Assembly (NCBI GenBank): GCA_037968475.1 | Contig: JBBKVO010000008.1 | Coordinates: 62,001-126,000 of the forward strand | Direction: 5' to 3' | DNA length: 64,000 nucleotides | From: SB11 sp037968475 | GTDB taxonomy: Bacteria; Bacteroidota; Bacteroidia; UBA8524 | Shown here: positions 24,163-33,175 of the stretch, in pieces | Layout: each line of letters starts with the position of its first letter | Numbering within the stretch: the stretch's first letter is position 1 | Notes under the pieces: model-generated | Database searches by the model: none | Seen by the model: only the letters and a program-made list of their open reading frames with translations | Told to the model about the DNA's origin: nothing | Program-made: the position numbers and the translations under genes

Positions 24163-24942
24163 ATGAAAAAGGTATTAATATTTATATATACGTTCTTGCC
24201 GGTACTTGTTTTTGGGCAAACTACGGGTTATTTGGGTAAGAAATTTATACTTAAAACTAATGTTGTTGATGGCACTTCTTTAGGACTAAGGAATTTAGAA
24301 GCCGAGTATGTTTTTGCAAAGCATTTTTCTATAAGTTTGGGTGGAGGAATACACAAAGCCAACTATAAGCAAACCTTTGAACAGGGCGACTTGGGTTTTT
24401 TCTTGAGTGAGTATAATTTAAAAGAAACCAAATACGGTGCCTTACTTCCCTCATTGCCAAAAGCCACTATTTCATCATCATCATCAAAATTGACACTTAA
24501 AGCCTATACAGGCAAATTACTTAATAGAGCACCCAGAGGCTTTTATTTTGGGCTCTCATACGGAACAGGAATTGCTCGCATGGAGAATACCGTGCAACTT
24601 TTCGCTGTTCTTGATAATAGTAATGCAGTTAAAGAGTTTATTGTTGAAGAAGGCTATACCGTTAAAAATATTAAGGTTCAAACCTTTGAAGCCTCTTTTG
24701 GCTATCAAGAGATTTTTAAAGAGTTCATTTGTCTTGATGTTCAGTTGGCAATAAATAGAACTTCTTTTAATACCAATGGAATTTCTGAAACCTTTCACTC
24801 AACCTCACTATCAGCACCCTACTATGGGCCAAATGTATATACTATTGGCAAAAACAGTATAACACCTAAATCTTCGGATGGTGCATTTACAGGTGCCATT
24901 GGTGTTTCAGCCTACGTAAAATTAGGTTTCTTATTGTTTTAA
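24163..24942 (+). CDS. Outer-membrane beta-barrel protein of unknown function
   Basis: 259 aa with a signal peptide ending V-F-G-Q. The mature protein alternates hydrophobic and polar residues in strands (A-E-Y-V-F-A-K-H-F-S-I-S-L-G-G-G, F-Y-F-G-L-S-Y-G-T-G-I-A) and ends Y-V-K-L-G-F-L-L-F, an aromatic-terminal beta-strand typical of outer-membrane barrels inserted by BamA. No family was recognised. It is the last gene of the M48-lipoprotein-barrel operon, and its stop codon abuts the terminal repeat of the MITE-like element that follows. Confidence 0.8.
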   Translation: MKKVLIFIYTFLPVLVFGQTTGYLGKKFILKTNVVDGTSLGLRNLEAEYVFAKHFSISLGGGIHKANYKQTFEQGDLGFFLSEYNLKETKYGALLPSLPKATISSSSSKLTLKAYTGKLLNRAPRGFYFGLSYGTGIARMENTVQLFAVLDNSNAVKEFIVEEGYTVKNIKVQTFEASFGYQEIFKEFICLDVQLAINRTSFNTNGISETFHSTSLSAPYYGPNVYTIGKNSITPKSSDGAFTGAIGVSAYVKLGFLLF

Positions 24943-24943
24943 T

Positions 24944-25142
24944 TTAACGTGAGTTCGACATAATAGATTATATAATTCGTTGTTTATAAGTGAGTTAACA
25001 TTCTTTTAAATAGTGTTGAAAACCTATTCTATCGAAAATTACAGCCCACAAGACGACTTAAGTCGTCTTGTGGGCTGTAATAGCAAAAGCAGTGGGTTTT
25101 AACCCGCTGTAAATGGAGTTTCTTATCCCGTACTCACGTTAA
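24944..25142. mobile_element. MITE-like element with imperfect terminal inverted repeats
   Basis: The left end TTAACGTGAGTTCGACATAA (from 24944) matches the reverse complement of the right end, TTAACGTGAGTACGGGATAA (ending 25142), at 17 of 20 positions. The 199-bp interior has no reading frame but holds a perfect 42-bp palindrome and an AAAAGC...GGGTTTTAACCCGC block. Non-coding, short and with terminal inverted repeats, it fits a miniature inverted-repeat element. The flanks are AT-rich and no convincing target duplication is seen. Confidence 0.5.
25039..25080. repeat. Perfect 42-bp palindrome
   Basis: Two 21-nt arms, starting TTACAGCCCACAAGACGACT, meet without a loop. There is no U-tract, so it is not a simple terminator, although it lies between two convergent genes. 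It could extrude as a cruciform, or be the recognition structure of a transposase or nuclease. Confidence 0.9.
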
Positions 25143-25193
25143 TTTAACAAAGAATCTAATCGGTAGTATTCTGATAACGGCAGTTGTAAGCAG

Positions 25194-25550
25194 CTATAAA
25201 TTTTCAGGTTCGCACTTCACCAACGCATTTTGCAGGTTCTGCCTAAAAACAGTAAGCACCTTAATACGCTCATCTATTTCTTCAATTTTTTGCAGCACCA
25301 TTTGGTTCATGCGTTCGTTATCGGTATCGTTTTGTTCCCAAAACGACAGAAACTCTTTGGTTTCATTCAGTTTAAAGCCTAGGTTTTTACCAATGGCTAC
25401 CATTTTAAGTACATCAACAGAGTTGGGTGCGTACTCTTTGTAATTATTCTCCCTGCGAGTGGGCAATACCGAAAGCAGCCCCATTTTCTCATAATAACGG
25501 ATAGTGTCTCTTGATACCCCCGACTTTTTTGATAATTCGCCAATCAACAT
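25194..25550 (-). CDS. MerR family transcriptional regulator
   Basis: 118 aa from the ATG at 25550; the ATG at 25592 would place the start inside the operator. The N-terminal winged helix is canonical: I-G-E-L-S-K-K-S-G-V-S-R-D-T-I-R-Y-Y-E-K-M-G-L-L, then the wing N-N-Y-K-E-Y. A dimerising coiled coil follows (I-E-E-I-D-E-R-I-K-V-L). One Cys near the C-terminus (K-C-E-P-E-N-L) is not a metal-site pattern, so the ligand is open. It is divergent from a DinB-like gene across a typical MerR operator, so it probably controls that gene and itself. Confidence 0.92.
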   Translation of the reverse strand: MLIGELSKKSGVSRDTIRYYEKMGLLSVLPTRRENNYKEYAPNSVDVLKMVAIGKNLGFKLNETKEFLSFWEQNDTDNERMNQMVLQKIEEIDERIKVLTVFRQNLQNALVKCEPENL

Positions 25551-25573
25551 AAAAAGTATAAAAATTTTACTTG

Positions 25574-25595
25574 ACCATGGACTATACTCCATGGT
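25574..25595. promoter_or_regulatory. MerR-type operator between divergent genes
   Basis: The arms ACCATGGA and TCCATGGT are perfect inverted repeats around the six bases CTATAC. The site lies in a 20-bp spacer between TTGACC (25571-25576) and TATACT (25597-25602), the overlong spacing that MerR activators correct by DNA distortion. TATACTTG (25597-25604) is also one base from the phylum's TAnnTTTG box. Confidence 0.65.
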
Positions 25596-25617
25596 TTATA
25601 CTTGTAAAAATAATACT

Positions 25618-26157
25618 ATGGGAATGAATATTGACCTGTATTTTGAGAAATACAAAAAAACGGCTGAGTACCTTATGAATGAGGCGGATAAGTATACCGA
25701 AAACGAATTTTTAACGTCGCTGGGAGAAGGCCAATGGAGTTTGGGACAAATGTACCACCACATAGCACTGGTAACGGATAAATGCCTTACTAATATAGAC
25801 GGTTGTGGGCAAGGGCTTGGCAAACAAAAGGCTTTTGCGTTGGGGCCTGCTATTTTCAGCACGATGGGTTCTTTTCCTCCCATTAAAATGCACATCAAAA
25901 AAATACCCGATTCGGTAAGCCACCTGTACCACCCTGAACCAAAAGATATACATCAGGCTATTACGGACTTGCAACAAAGTATTGAAAAAATGAAGCAGTA
26001 TATCCCTATAGTATCAGCTATTGAAAAAAACCAACGTATTGAACACTGGGCAGGAGGATGGTTTACTGCTGCGCAATGGTACCAAAGTGCCGAAATGCAC
26101 ATACGCCACCACTTGCGCCAAAAGAAAAGAATTGATGCTTACCTTAAAAAGATATAA
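25618..26157 (+). CDS. DinB-like family protein (putative metal-dependent four-helix protein)
   Basis: 179 aa from the ATG at 25618 (25624 is also possible); upstream in-frame ATGs fall inside the operator and the divergent gene. It is a four-helix bundle of the DinB/YfiT-like superfamily. Candidate metal ligands are H46/H47 (M-Y-H-H-I-A-L) in the second helix and the C-terminal H-I-R-H-H-L-R-Q-K motif. Family members include thiol transferases that act with bacillithiol or mycothiol, which fits a host that carries bshC at 61.8 kb. The target is unknown. Expression is probably controlled by the divergent MerR. Confidence 0.8.
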   Translation: MGMNIDLYFEKYKKTAEYLMNEADKYTENEFLTSLGEGQWSLGQMYHHIALVTDKCLTNIDGCGQGLGKQKAFALGPAIFSTMGSFPPIKMHIKKIPDSVSHLYHPEPKDIHQAITDLQQSIEKMKQYIPIVSAIEKNQRIEHWAGGWFTAAQWYQSAEMHIRHHLRQKKRIDAYLKKI

Positions 26158-26180
26158 GACCACCCGATTTAGGTGGTCTT
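26156..26180. terminator. Bidirectional terminator between convergent genes
   Basis: A 9-bp stem AAGACCACC/GGTGGTCTT with a 7-nt loop begins inside the stop codon of the DinB-like gene and ends 4 bp before the stop codon of parC. It serves both strands. Confidence 0.8.
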
Positions 26181-26184
26181 TACA

Positions 26185-28878
26185 CTATAAATCAAACAAT
26201 TTACTTTGTTCTGTTTTTGCAGGAGCAGAAGGTGGAGTTTTAGGGTGGTTTTTAAGCAACTCATCCAATATAGGGTCTTCCTTCACCATCTGCGGTGTAG
26301 TTTCTCCCCCATCATCATCATTACTATCGTCCTCTTCTTCCTCTATTTCTTCTACAATCTCCTCTTTTTGCACCAACTCAATCACCGATACATCTTTGCT
26401 GTTTAGTTTGCTGCCAATAGCTTTCCAGCCTTTTATGTCGTATTCAGTCAATGGCAGCGTTTCTTCGTTGCCCTCTTTCTTTTTACCGTATACCACGTGT
26501 AGCTCGGGTTCGGCATGGTCGGTTGCACCTACAATGTAGTTTTTGTTGCCTTCGGTTATGCACCTAAACTTCTTATCAATAGTTTGTGTTTCTATTAAGA
26601 AGCGTTTCACATAGTAGCTGGCCGCATCGTGGTCGTAGTACACCACAGTTAAAGCCCTATCAGCATGGTATTTCTTTATAAAAACAATATCATTAGGCTC
26701 GTAGTGATTGGTTAGCTCAAAATTGGTCAACTCGTAGTCGCCATTCTTAAACACTACTATTATCCTATCGTCCCCGTCAAAACTACCCAGTAGCTTACCG
26801 CGTTCTTCGGTATTTAGGCGGCCAATGCTGGTATCGTACCATATTTTTTGTGCTCCTAATGTAGATACACCTGCTTGTTTAAACTTAACGTTTTTAACCA
26901 AGTGGCGACTAAGTATATTGCCCTGCGAGCCTCTACCCTTAACGGCCAATGTGCTAAAATCGAAATCAAAGGCTAGTTTTTTTGCTTTTGAGTAAGCACT
27001 TAACTGTACGTTTACTATTTCGGCCTCACCATTTGGGTTGGCTGTAAAGTAAAGTACTTTAGAGTCTTTTTTACCTGTGGTTAAATCGTACTCTTTATCA
27101 CGCGTTACACCACCTGCAATAAAACGTTTTACCCTTGAAGTTCCTGTTTTACCATCGCTATATATCATATTGTAAACCATGCGTTCATCTGTTTTTCTAA
27201 AAACACCCACATGGATAATATCCTTGCCTACAAATGATTTATCGGTAATTTTGGTAACTATCATTTTACCATCGTTTCTAAAAACGATAATATCATCAAT
27301 ATCAGAGCATTCGCTCACAAACTCGTCTTTCTTCAATCCGTAGCCAATAAAACCTTCAGCACGGTTTACATATAGTTTTTGGTTATTTACCGCCACTAGG
27401 TTGGCTTGTATGTTATCAAACGTGCGTATTTCAGTTTGGCGTTCTCGGCCTTTACCATACTTTTTAAGCAGGTTCTCAAAATATTTCACCGCATAATCCA
27501 CCAAATTATCAAGGTGATGCTGCACCTCTTTCATTTCATTCTCTAAATTCCTGATGTGCTCATCAGCCTTAAAGGCATCAAATTTTGATATACGTTTGAT
27601 TTTAATCTCCGTAAGCCTGATGATATCATCTTGGCTCACTTCACGTCTTAACAGCTTTTTATAAGGGTCTAAACCTTTATCAATGGCCGATAGCACTCCT
27701 TCCCACGTTTCCTCTTCCTCTATATCTCGGTAGATGCGATTCTCTATAAATATCTTTTCTAGTGATGAATAGTGCCAGTTGTCGCCCAACTCGCCCATGC
27801 GTATCTCCAACTCACTTTTAAGCAGTTGTTTAGTGTTTTCAGTACTTAAGCGAAGTATTTCATCAACGGTAACGAAAACGGGCTTATCATCAACAATTAC
27901 GCAAGCATTGGGAGATATAGATACTTCACAATCGGTAAAGGCATATAAACCATCAATGGCAATACCGGGCGAAACACCGGGTGCCAGTTGTATTACTATC
28001 TCTACATCTTTGGCGGTATTATCTACCACTTTTTTAATTTTCACCTTGCCACTATCGTTGGCTTTGATGATACTTTCTATTAAACCATTAGTTGTAGTGA
28101 AGAATGGTATATTCTTAATAGCTAATGTTTTATTGTCTATCTCTTCAATCTTTGCTCTAACACGTATTTTGCCTCCCCTCTCCCCTTTTTGGTAATTGCT
28201 TACATCAATCATACCTCCTGTAAGGAAATCAGGAAACAGCTCAAAGGGTTTATTTTTCAGTAGGTTAATAGATGCCTGTATAATCTCGCAAAAATTGTGG
28301 GGCATTATTTTAGTTGCCAAACCTACGGCTATACCCTCAACACCTTGCGCCAGTAGCAAAGGGAACTTTAAAGGAAGGGTAACAGGCTCTCGTTTACGAC
28401 CATCGTAGCTTAGTTGCCAATCGGTTGTTTTGGGGTTAAACACCACATCAAGGGCAAACTTTGATAGCCTAGCCTCGATATAACGGGGTGCTGCGGCCGA
28501 ATCACCAGTGCGTATATCGCCCCAGTTTCCTTGTGTTTCAACCAAAAGCTCTTTCTGTCCAATACCTACCAAAGCATCACCAATAGAAGCATCACCGTGC
28601 GGGTGGTACTGCATAGTTTGCCCTATAATATTGGCCACTTTATTAAACCTACCGTCGTCCATCTCGTACATGGCGTGCATTATGCGCCTTTGTACGGGTT
28701 TTAGTCCGTCGTTTATATGCGGCACTGCCCTTTCAAGTATCACATACGATGCGTACTCTAAAAACCAGTTCTCATACATACCCGAAACAGGCAAAGCACC
28801 TTGCAGTATCTCCTTTTCGTTGGAGTCTGGTGTTTCGCTTTCGGGGTTTTCGTCGTTGTTTATATGTTCGTCGCTCAT
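26185..28878 (-). CDS. parC: DNA topoisomerase IV subunit A (ParC-type)
   Basis: 897 aa. It is the DNA-cleaving subunit that decatenates daughter chromosomes with ParE (encoded at 29.7 kb). The catalytic tyrosine is Y133 in A-A-P-R-Y-I-E, and the quinolone region is H-P-H-G-D-A-S-I-G-D-A-L (92-103). Replacement of the GyrA V-Y-D pattern by I-G-D, and the lack of a G-G-x-G-x-K-G gyrase box in the C-terminal domain, separate it from GyrA. The C-terminus is a low-complexity acidic stretch followed by K-T-P-P-S-A-P-A-K. The start overlaps the stop of a cupin gene by 4 bp, so it is translationally coupled. Confidence 0.95.
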   Translation of the reverse strand: MSDEHINNDENPESETPDSNEKEILQGALPVSGMYENWFLEYASYVILERAVPHINDGLKPVQRRIMHAMYEMDDGRFNKVANIIGQTMQYHPHGDASIGDALVGIGQKELLVETQGNWGDIRTGDSAAAPRYIEARLSKFALDVVFNPKTTDWQLSYDGRKREPVTLPLKFPLLLAQGVEGIAVGLATKIMPHNFCEIIQASINLLKNKPFELFPDFLTGGMIDVSNYQKGERGGKIRVRAKIEEIDNKTLAIKNIPFFTTTNGLIESIIKANDSGKVKIKKVVDNTAKDVEIVIQLAPGVSPGIAIDGLYAFTDCEVSISPNACVIVDDKPVFVTVDEILRLSTENTKQLLKSELEIRMGELGDNWHYSSLEKIFIENRIYRDIEEEETWEGVLSAIDKGLDPYKKLLRREVSQDDIIRLTEIKIKRISKFDAFKADEHIRNLENEMKEVQHHLDNLVDYAVKYFENLLKKYGKGRERQTEIRTFDNIQANLVAVNNQKLYVNRAEGFIGYGLKKDEFVSECSDIDDIIVFRNDGKMIVTKITDKSFVGKDIIHVGVFRKTDERMVYNMIYSDGKTGTSRVKRFIAGGVTRDKEYDLTTGKKDSKVLYFTANPNGEAEIVNVQLSAYSKAKKLAFDFDFSTLAVKGRGSQGNILSRHLVKNVKFKQAGVSTLGAQKIWYDTSIGRLNTEERGKLLGSFDGDDRIIVVFKNGDYELTNFELTNHYEPNDIVFIKKYHADRALTVVYYDHDAASYYVKRFLIETQTIDKKFRCITEGNKNYIVGATDHAEPELHVVYGKKKEGNEETLPLTEYDIKGWKAIGSKLNSKDVSVIELVQKEEIVEEIEEEEDDSNDDDGGETTPQMVKEDPILDELLKNHPKTPPSAPAKTEQSKLFDL

Positions 28879-29261
28879 GCTGTTTGTTCCAATTTGTGAG
28901 TATCGTCCTCACAATCTTTTATACTGTTGGTCTCTAAAAATACACAGTCGGTTAATGCCAACACCTCGTGCCACACCATAGCGGGTATCTCTATCCTACT
29001 GGGCGTATTCACTATGACCGTTTGTTCATTTTTAGTATCTAATTCAATGGTTTTCAGTTGTATACTTCCTGAAATAAGTATTAAAATCTCAGGACTTTTA
29101 TAGGCAGCAATACCCTTGTGGTAGTGCCTGCCGCTAATGCTGTCTTTTACCCTATAACCCAAAATAAACTCACCCGTACGGTCATTGTCAAACAATAACG
29201 TTTTGCCTCGCTCGTGCTCGGCATACAAAGTAAGAGGTGCTATGTTAACCTTTGTGTTCAT
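28875..29261 (-). CDS. Cupin-fold protein
   Basis: 128 aa. A single-domain jelly roll with G-R-H-Y-H-K-G in the first cupin motif and P-A-M-V-W-H-E-V in the second, resembling WxcM/FdtA-like or small unassigned cupins. The histidines could bind a metal. Sequence alone does not decide between sugar isomerase and sensor-type members, and no sugar genes are nearby. It sits between the parE and parC genes and overlaps parC by 4 bp. Coupling of a cupin to topoisomerase IV is curious but may be accidental. Confidence 0.75.
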   Translation of the reverse strand: MNTKVNIAPLTLYAEHERGKTLLFDNDRTGEFILGYRVKDSISGRHYHKGIAAYKSPEILILISGSIQLKTIELDTKNEQTVIVNTPSRIEIPAMVWHEVLALTDCVFLETNSIKDCEDDTHKLEQTA

Positions 29262-29279
29262 TTTTTCTTTACTGTTTTC

Positions 29280-29600
29280 TCCCTCCGCACGTCCTTCGAC
29301 TCCGCTCAGGATGACAACCCGCCTGTGCCAGTCACCCTGAATTTATTTCAGGGTCTCGTTGCCCAATTCATGTGAAATGTAGAGCGAGATGCTGAAACGA
29401 GTTCAGCATGACTGCCCACCACACTATTTCTTACTCACCCCTAATTATTTCAAAGCCGTTCGTTTGTTCAACTTTTCCCCTCTCTTACAAAAGAGAGGGG
29501 CGACTTTTAGCAAGTCAACCTATTTCATTTTTTGGGGTGAGTTAATTCTCTTAACCCCTCCGCACGTCCTTCGACCACGCTCAGGATGACAACCGCACTA
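29280..29600. repeat. Intergenic repeat cluster between parE and the cupin gene
   Basis: No gene. In order: a CCTTCGACTCCGCTCAGGATGACAACC-type unit (about 29293), the CACCCTGAATTTATTTCAGGGTCTCGTT...AGCATGAC unit (about 29332-29411), the CCCCTCTC...GAGAGGGG inverted repeat (about 29476-29501), the TTTTGGGGTGAGTTA motif (about 29529-29543), then another CGCTCAGGATGAC unit and a CCCCTAAAGGGGA palindrome (about 29618-29631). All recur elsewhere in the window. Confidence 0.75.
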
Positions 29601-29680
29601 CCTTCTTTACCCCTAAATCCCCTAAAGGGGACTTTTCAACCGCACTATCCAATCAACCAACAACTAATAACGAGCAACCA

Positions 29681-31546
29681 TTAAGCAACCCCCTCATACA
29701 CCACGTCTTTTTCAATACGTAGGTTGCCAATAATAAACTTCTGGCGTTCCATGGTATTTTTACCCATGTAATACTCTAACAACTTACGTACTGACATTTC
29801 GGGTTTCAATATTATAGGGTCTAGGCGCATATCTTCACCAATAAACAACCCAAACTCATCGGGCGATATTTCACCCAACCCTTTAAAGCGGGTTATCTCA
29901 GGCTTATTGCCCAGTTGTTTAACGGCCTTTTGTTTTTCGTCCTCGCTGTAGCAATAGATGGTTTTTTGCTTGTTGCGCACACGGAAAAGCGGTGTATCTA
30001 ATATGTACACGTGTCCGTTTTTTACCAAATCAGGGAAAAACTGCAAGAAAAAGGTAAGTATCAGCAAGCGTATGTGCATACCGTCCACATCAGCATCGGT
30101 AGCTATTACCACACGGTTAAAACGCAGGTTTTCAATCCCTTCTTCAATGTTTAGGGCGTGTTGCAGTAGGTTAAACTCCTCGTTTTCATACACTACTTTC
30201 TTAGTCAACCCAAAACAATTAAGCGGTTTACCGCGAAGGCTAAATACGGCTTGGGTTTCTACATCACGCGATTTGGTGATAGACCCGCTAGCCGAATCTC
30301 CCTCAGTAATAAATATAGTGGTGTCGTATTTCTTCTCACTTTTCGATTCATCCAAGTGCAAACGGCAATCGCGCAGCTTTTTGTTGTGCAAATTTGCCTT
30401 TTTAGCCCGCTCGTTGGCCAGCTTTTTAATGCCAGCCATGTCTTTACGCTCGCGTTCTGATTGTTGTATGCGTTTTAGCATAGCATCGGCAACCTCAGGG
30501 TGTTTGTGCAAAAAGTTGTTTAGTTCGGTAGACATAAAATCGAACATAAAACTTTTCATACTGGGGCCACCTTCCGACATTACTTGCGAGCCTAGTTTTG
30601 TTTTTGTTTGACTTTCAAACACGGGCTCTTGCACCCTCACGCTTATGGCGGCTATTATCGAGGCACGTATATCGGCCACATCAAAGTCTTTCTTATAAAA
30701 ATCGCGTACGGTTTTTACCAACGCCTCTCTAAAAGCCTGTAAATGCGTTCCACCTTGTGTGGTATGCTGTCCGTTTACAAAACTGTAATACTCTTCACCA
30801 TACTGGTTTTCGTGGGTCATAGCCAACTCTACGTCTTCACTTTTTAGATGAATAATGGGGTAGCGAATGGCTTCGGCGTTGCTTTTGCGTTGCAGCAAAT
30901 CTAACAGGCCATTTTTAGACATATACACCTTATCGTTGAAGTGCAAGGCTAGGCCTGCATTTAGGTAGGCATAGTTCCATATTTGCTCCTCCAAAAACTC
31001 AGGGCGATAATGGTAATTTCTAAAAATGGTATCATCGGGCACAAAGGTTATAATAGTGCCGTTCTTCTCGTTGGTGGCCTCTTCTTTTTGGTCGTTTACT
31101 ATAATACCACGCTCAAATTCAGCTATTTTGGTGCGACCATCACGTATGGATTGTACGCGGAAGTGCGACGATAGGGCGTTGGTGGCTTTTGTACCCACAC
31201 CGTTTAGCCCTACTGATTTTTGAAACGCTTTGCTATCGTATTTACCGCCTGTGTTAATTTTTGATACACAGTCTATCACTTTACCCAAGGGTATACCGCG
31301 ACCGTAATCGCGCACTACCACCTTGTGGTCGCTCACTTTAATCTCAATTTTCTTGCCGTTGCCCATTACATACTCATCAATAGAATTGTCGATAATTTCT
31401 TTGATAAGAATATAAATACCGTCGTCGGGCGATGCTCCGTCGCCCAGTTTACCGATGTACATACCGGGACGTAGGCGGATGTGTTCGCGCCAATCGAGCG
31501 AGCGTATTTCGTTTTCGGTATACGGTGAGTTATTTGGTTCTGCCAT
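29681..31546 (-). CDS. parE: DNA topoisomerase IV subunit B (ParE-type)
   Basis: 621 aa. It is the ATPase subunit that partners ParC. The GHKL ATP site is seen as E-I-I-D-N-S-I-D-E (N-box), D-Y-G-R-G-I-P (G1) and G-L-N-G-V-G-T-K-A-T-N-A-L-S. The TOPRIM domain has I-T-E-G-D-S-A-S-G and D-A-D-V-D-G-M-H-I, the Mg-binding acidic triad shared with GyrB. At about 620 residues it lacks the large insertion found in many GyrB proteins, and its proximity to parC supports topoisomerase IV. It is transcribed in the same direction as parC but separated from the cupin-parC pair by 419 bp of repeats. Confidence 0.94.
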   Translation of the reverse strand: MAEPNNSPYTENEIRSLDWREHIRLRPGMYIGKLGDGASPDDGIYILIKEIIDNSIDEYVMGNGKKIEIKVSDHKVVVRDYGRGIPLGKVIDCVSKINTGGKYDSKAFQKSVGLNGVGTKATNALSSHFRVQSIRDGRTKIAEFERGIIVNDQKEEATNEKNGTIITFVPDDTIFRNYHYRPEFLEEQIWNYAYLNAGLALHFNDKVYMSKNGLLDLLQRKSNAEAIRYPIIHLKSEDVELAMTHENQYGEEYYSFVNGQHTTQGGTHLQAFREALVKTVRDFYKKDFDVADIRASIIAAISVRVQEPVFESQTKTKLGSQVMSEGGPSMKSFMFDFMSTELNNFLHKHPEVADAMLKRIQQSERERKDMAGIKKLANERAKKANLHNKKLRDCRLHLDESKSEKKYDTTIFITEGDSASGSITKSRDVETQAVFSLRGKPLNCFGLTKKVVYENEEFNLLQHALNIEEGIENLRFNRVVIATDADVDGMHIRLLILTFFLQFFPDLVKNGHVYILDTPLFRVRNKQKTIYCYSEDEKQKAVKQLGNKPEITRFKGLGEISPDEFGLFIGEDMRLDPIILKPEMSVRKLLEYYMGKNTMERQKFIIGNLRIEKDVVYEGVA

Positions 31547-31764
31547 TTGTATGGTTATTAGTTATTGGTAATTAAGCTGTTGGGCAAGCGTATAGAAACC
31601 TTACCTGTGCAGCGTAACTACTGTGATTGTTGAGAAATACAACAAAAACGATTGGTAAAAATATAGCTAAAAGCCTTGTACTTACTAAGAAGTTTTGCAA
31701 GGGGTGTGGATAAATGGTGGCGGTGATTAGTCAACAGACCACAGTCAACCGTCAACCGATAGAT

Positions 31765-33060
31765 GGAGTGCGGCGGCTGTCCCCCTGAGCGAAGTCGAAG
31801 GGCGTGCGATTTGCCTTTTGTTATTGGCTGTTAGCAATTAGGAATTAAACTTTAAGCCAATAGCCGTCCTTTTACCCCTAAATCCCCTGAAGGGGACTAA
31901 TCAAAGACGTACGAGTACGGCTGTCACCCTGAGCGGAGTCGAAGGGCGTGCGGTGAACTATATAAACTCCCCTCCAAGCCAAAGGCCAACAGCTAACAGC
32001 CAAAAGCCCCTAAATGATAACTGCTAAATGAAAAATGATAACCGCCCGACTGCCCAACATTTCCCCTCTCTTACAAAAAAGAGAGGGGCGCATATCGTCA
32101 AGTCAACCAAAACATTACTTCGGGGTGAGTTAAACCAAATCATGGCAGCAGGTTAAAACCTGCCGCTACTCATACCCTATCGGGATTACCGACAGGTATG
32201 AATAGAATTGGGTTTCAAACCGATGCAAAAGCGGGCTGTCCCCCTGAGCGAAGTCGAAGGGCGTGCGATTTGCCTTTTGCCTTTTGCTATTGACTGTTAG
32301 CAATTAGGAATTAAACTTTAAGCCAAAAGCCGTCTTTTTACCCCTAAATCCCCTGAAGGGGACTAATCAAAGACGTACGAGTACGGCTGTCATCCTGAGC
32401 GGAGTCGATGGGCGTGCGGTGAACTATATAAACTCCCCTCCAAGCCAAAGGCCAATAGCTAACAGCCAAAAGTCCCCTAAATGATAACTGCTAAATGAAA
32501 AATGATAACTGCTCGACTGCCCAACACTCCCCCTCTCTTACAAAAATAGAGGGGCGAATAGCACAAAGTCAACCAAAACAACACTTCGGGGTGAGTTAAA
32601 CCAAATCATGGCAGCAGGTTAAAACCTGCCGCTACTCATACCCTATCGGGATTACCGACAGGTATGAATAGAATCGGGTTTCAAACCGATGCAAAAGCGG
32701 GCTGTCACCCTGAGCGGAGTCGAAGGGCGTGCGATTTGCCTTTTGCTATTAGCCCTTAGCAATTAAACTTTAAGCCAAAAGCCGTCCAAATCCCCTGAAG
32801 GGGACTAATCAAAGACGTACGAGTACGGCTGTCATCCTGAGCGGAGTCGATGGGCGTGCGGTGAACTATAAACATTCCTCCAAGCCAAAGGCCAACAGCG
32901 AACAGCCAAAAGTCCCCTAAATGATAAATGCTAAATGAAAAATGATAACCGCCCGACTGCCCAACACTCCCCCTCTCTTACAAAAAAGAGAGGGGCGCAT
33001 ATCGACAAGTCAACCAAAACATTACTTCGGGGTGAGTTAAAAAACCAACCCCCTTAAACT
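31765..33060. repeat. Three long tandem copies of a ~466-bp composite non-coding repeat
   Basis: The anchor TCAAAGACGTACGAGTACGG occurs at 31901, 32367 and 32809 (spacings 466 and 442 bp) and again at 33614. A second anchor, GCAAAAGCGGGCTGTC, at 32225 and 32691 gives the same 466-bp period. Each unit contains an AGTCGAAGGGCGTGCG REP block, a CCCCTGAAGGGGA hairpin, the CCCCTCTC...GAGAGGGGCG inverted repeat, a CGGGGTGAGTTA motif and a CTATCGGGATTACCGACAGG stretch. No open frame is conserved. The 1.6 kb between parE and the small gene at 33176 holds nothing else. Confidence 0.9.
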
Positions 33061-33175
33061 CCCCTCCAAGCCAAAGGCCAACAGCTAACAGCCAAAAGCC
33101 CCCTAAATGATAACTGCTAAATTATAAATGCACAATGTAGCCCATCTCCAATTACAACATCAAAATATCAACTGC

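Noticed and set aside
26021..26539. 172-codon plus-strand reading frame
   Set aside because: It overlaps the end of the DinB-like gene and runs antisense to parC; the Ser-rich product is the shadow of parC's acidic tail.
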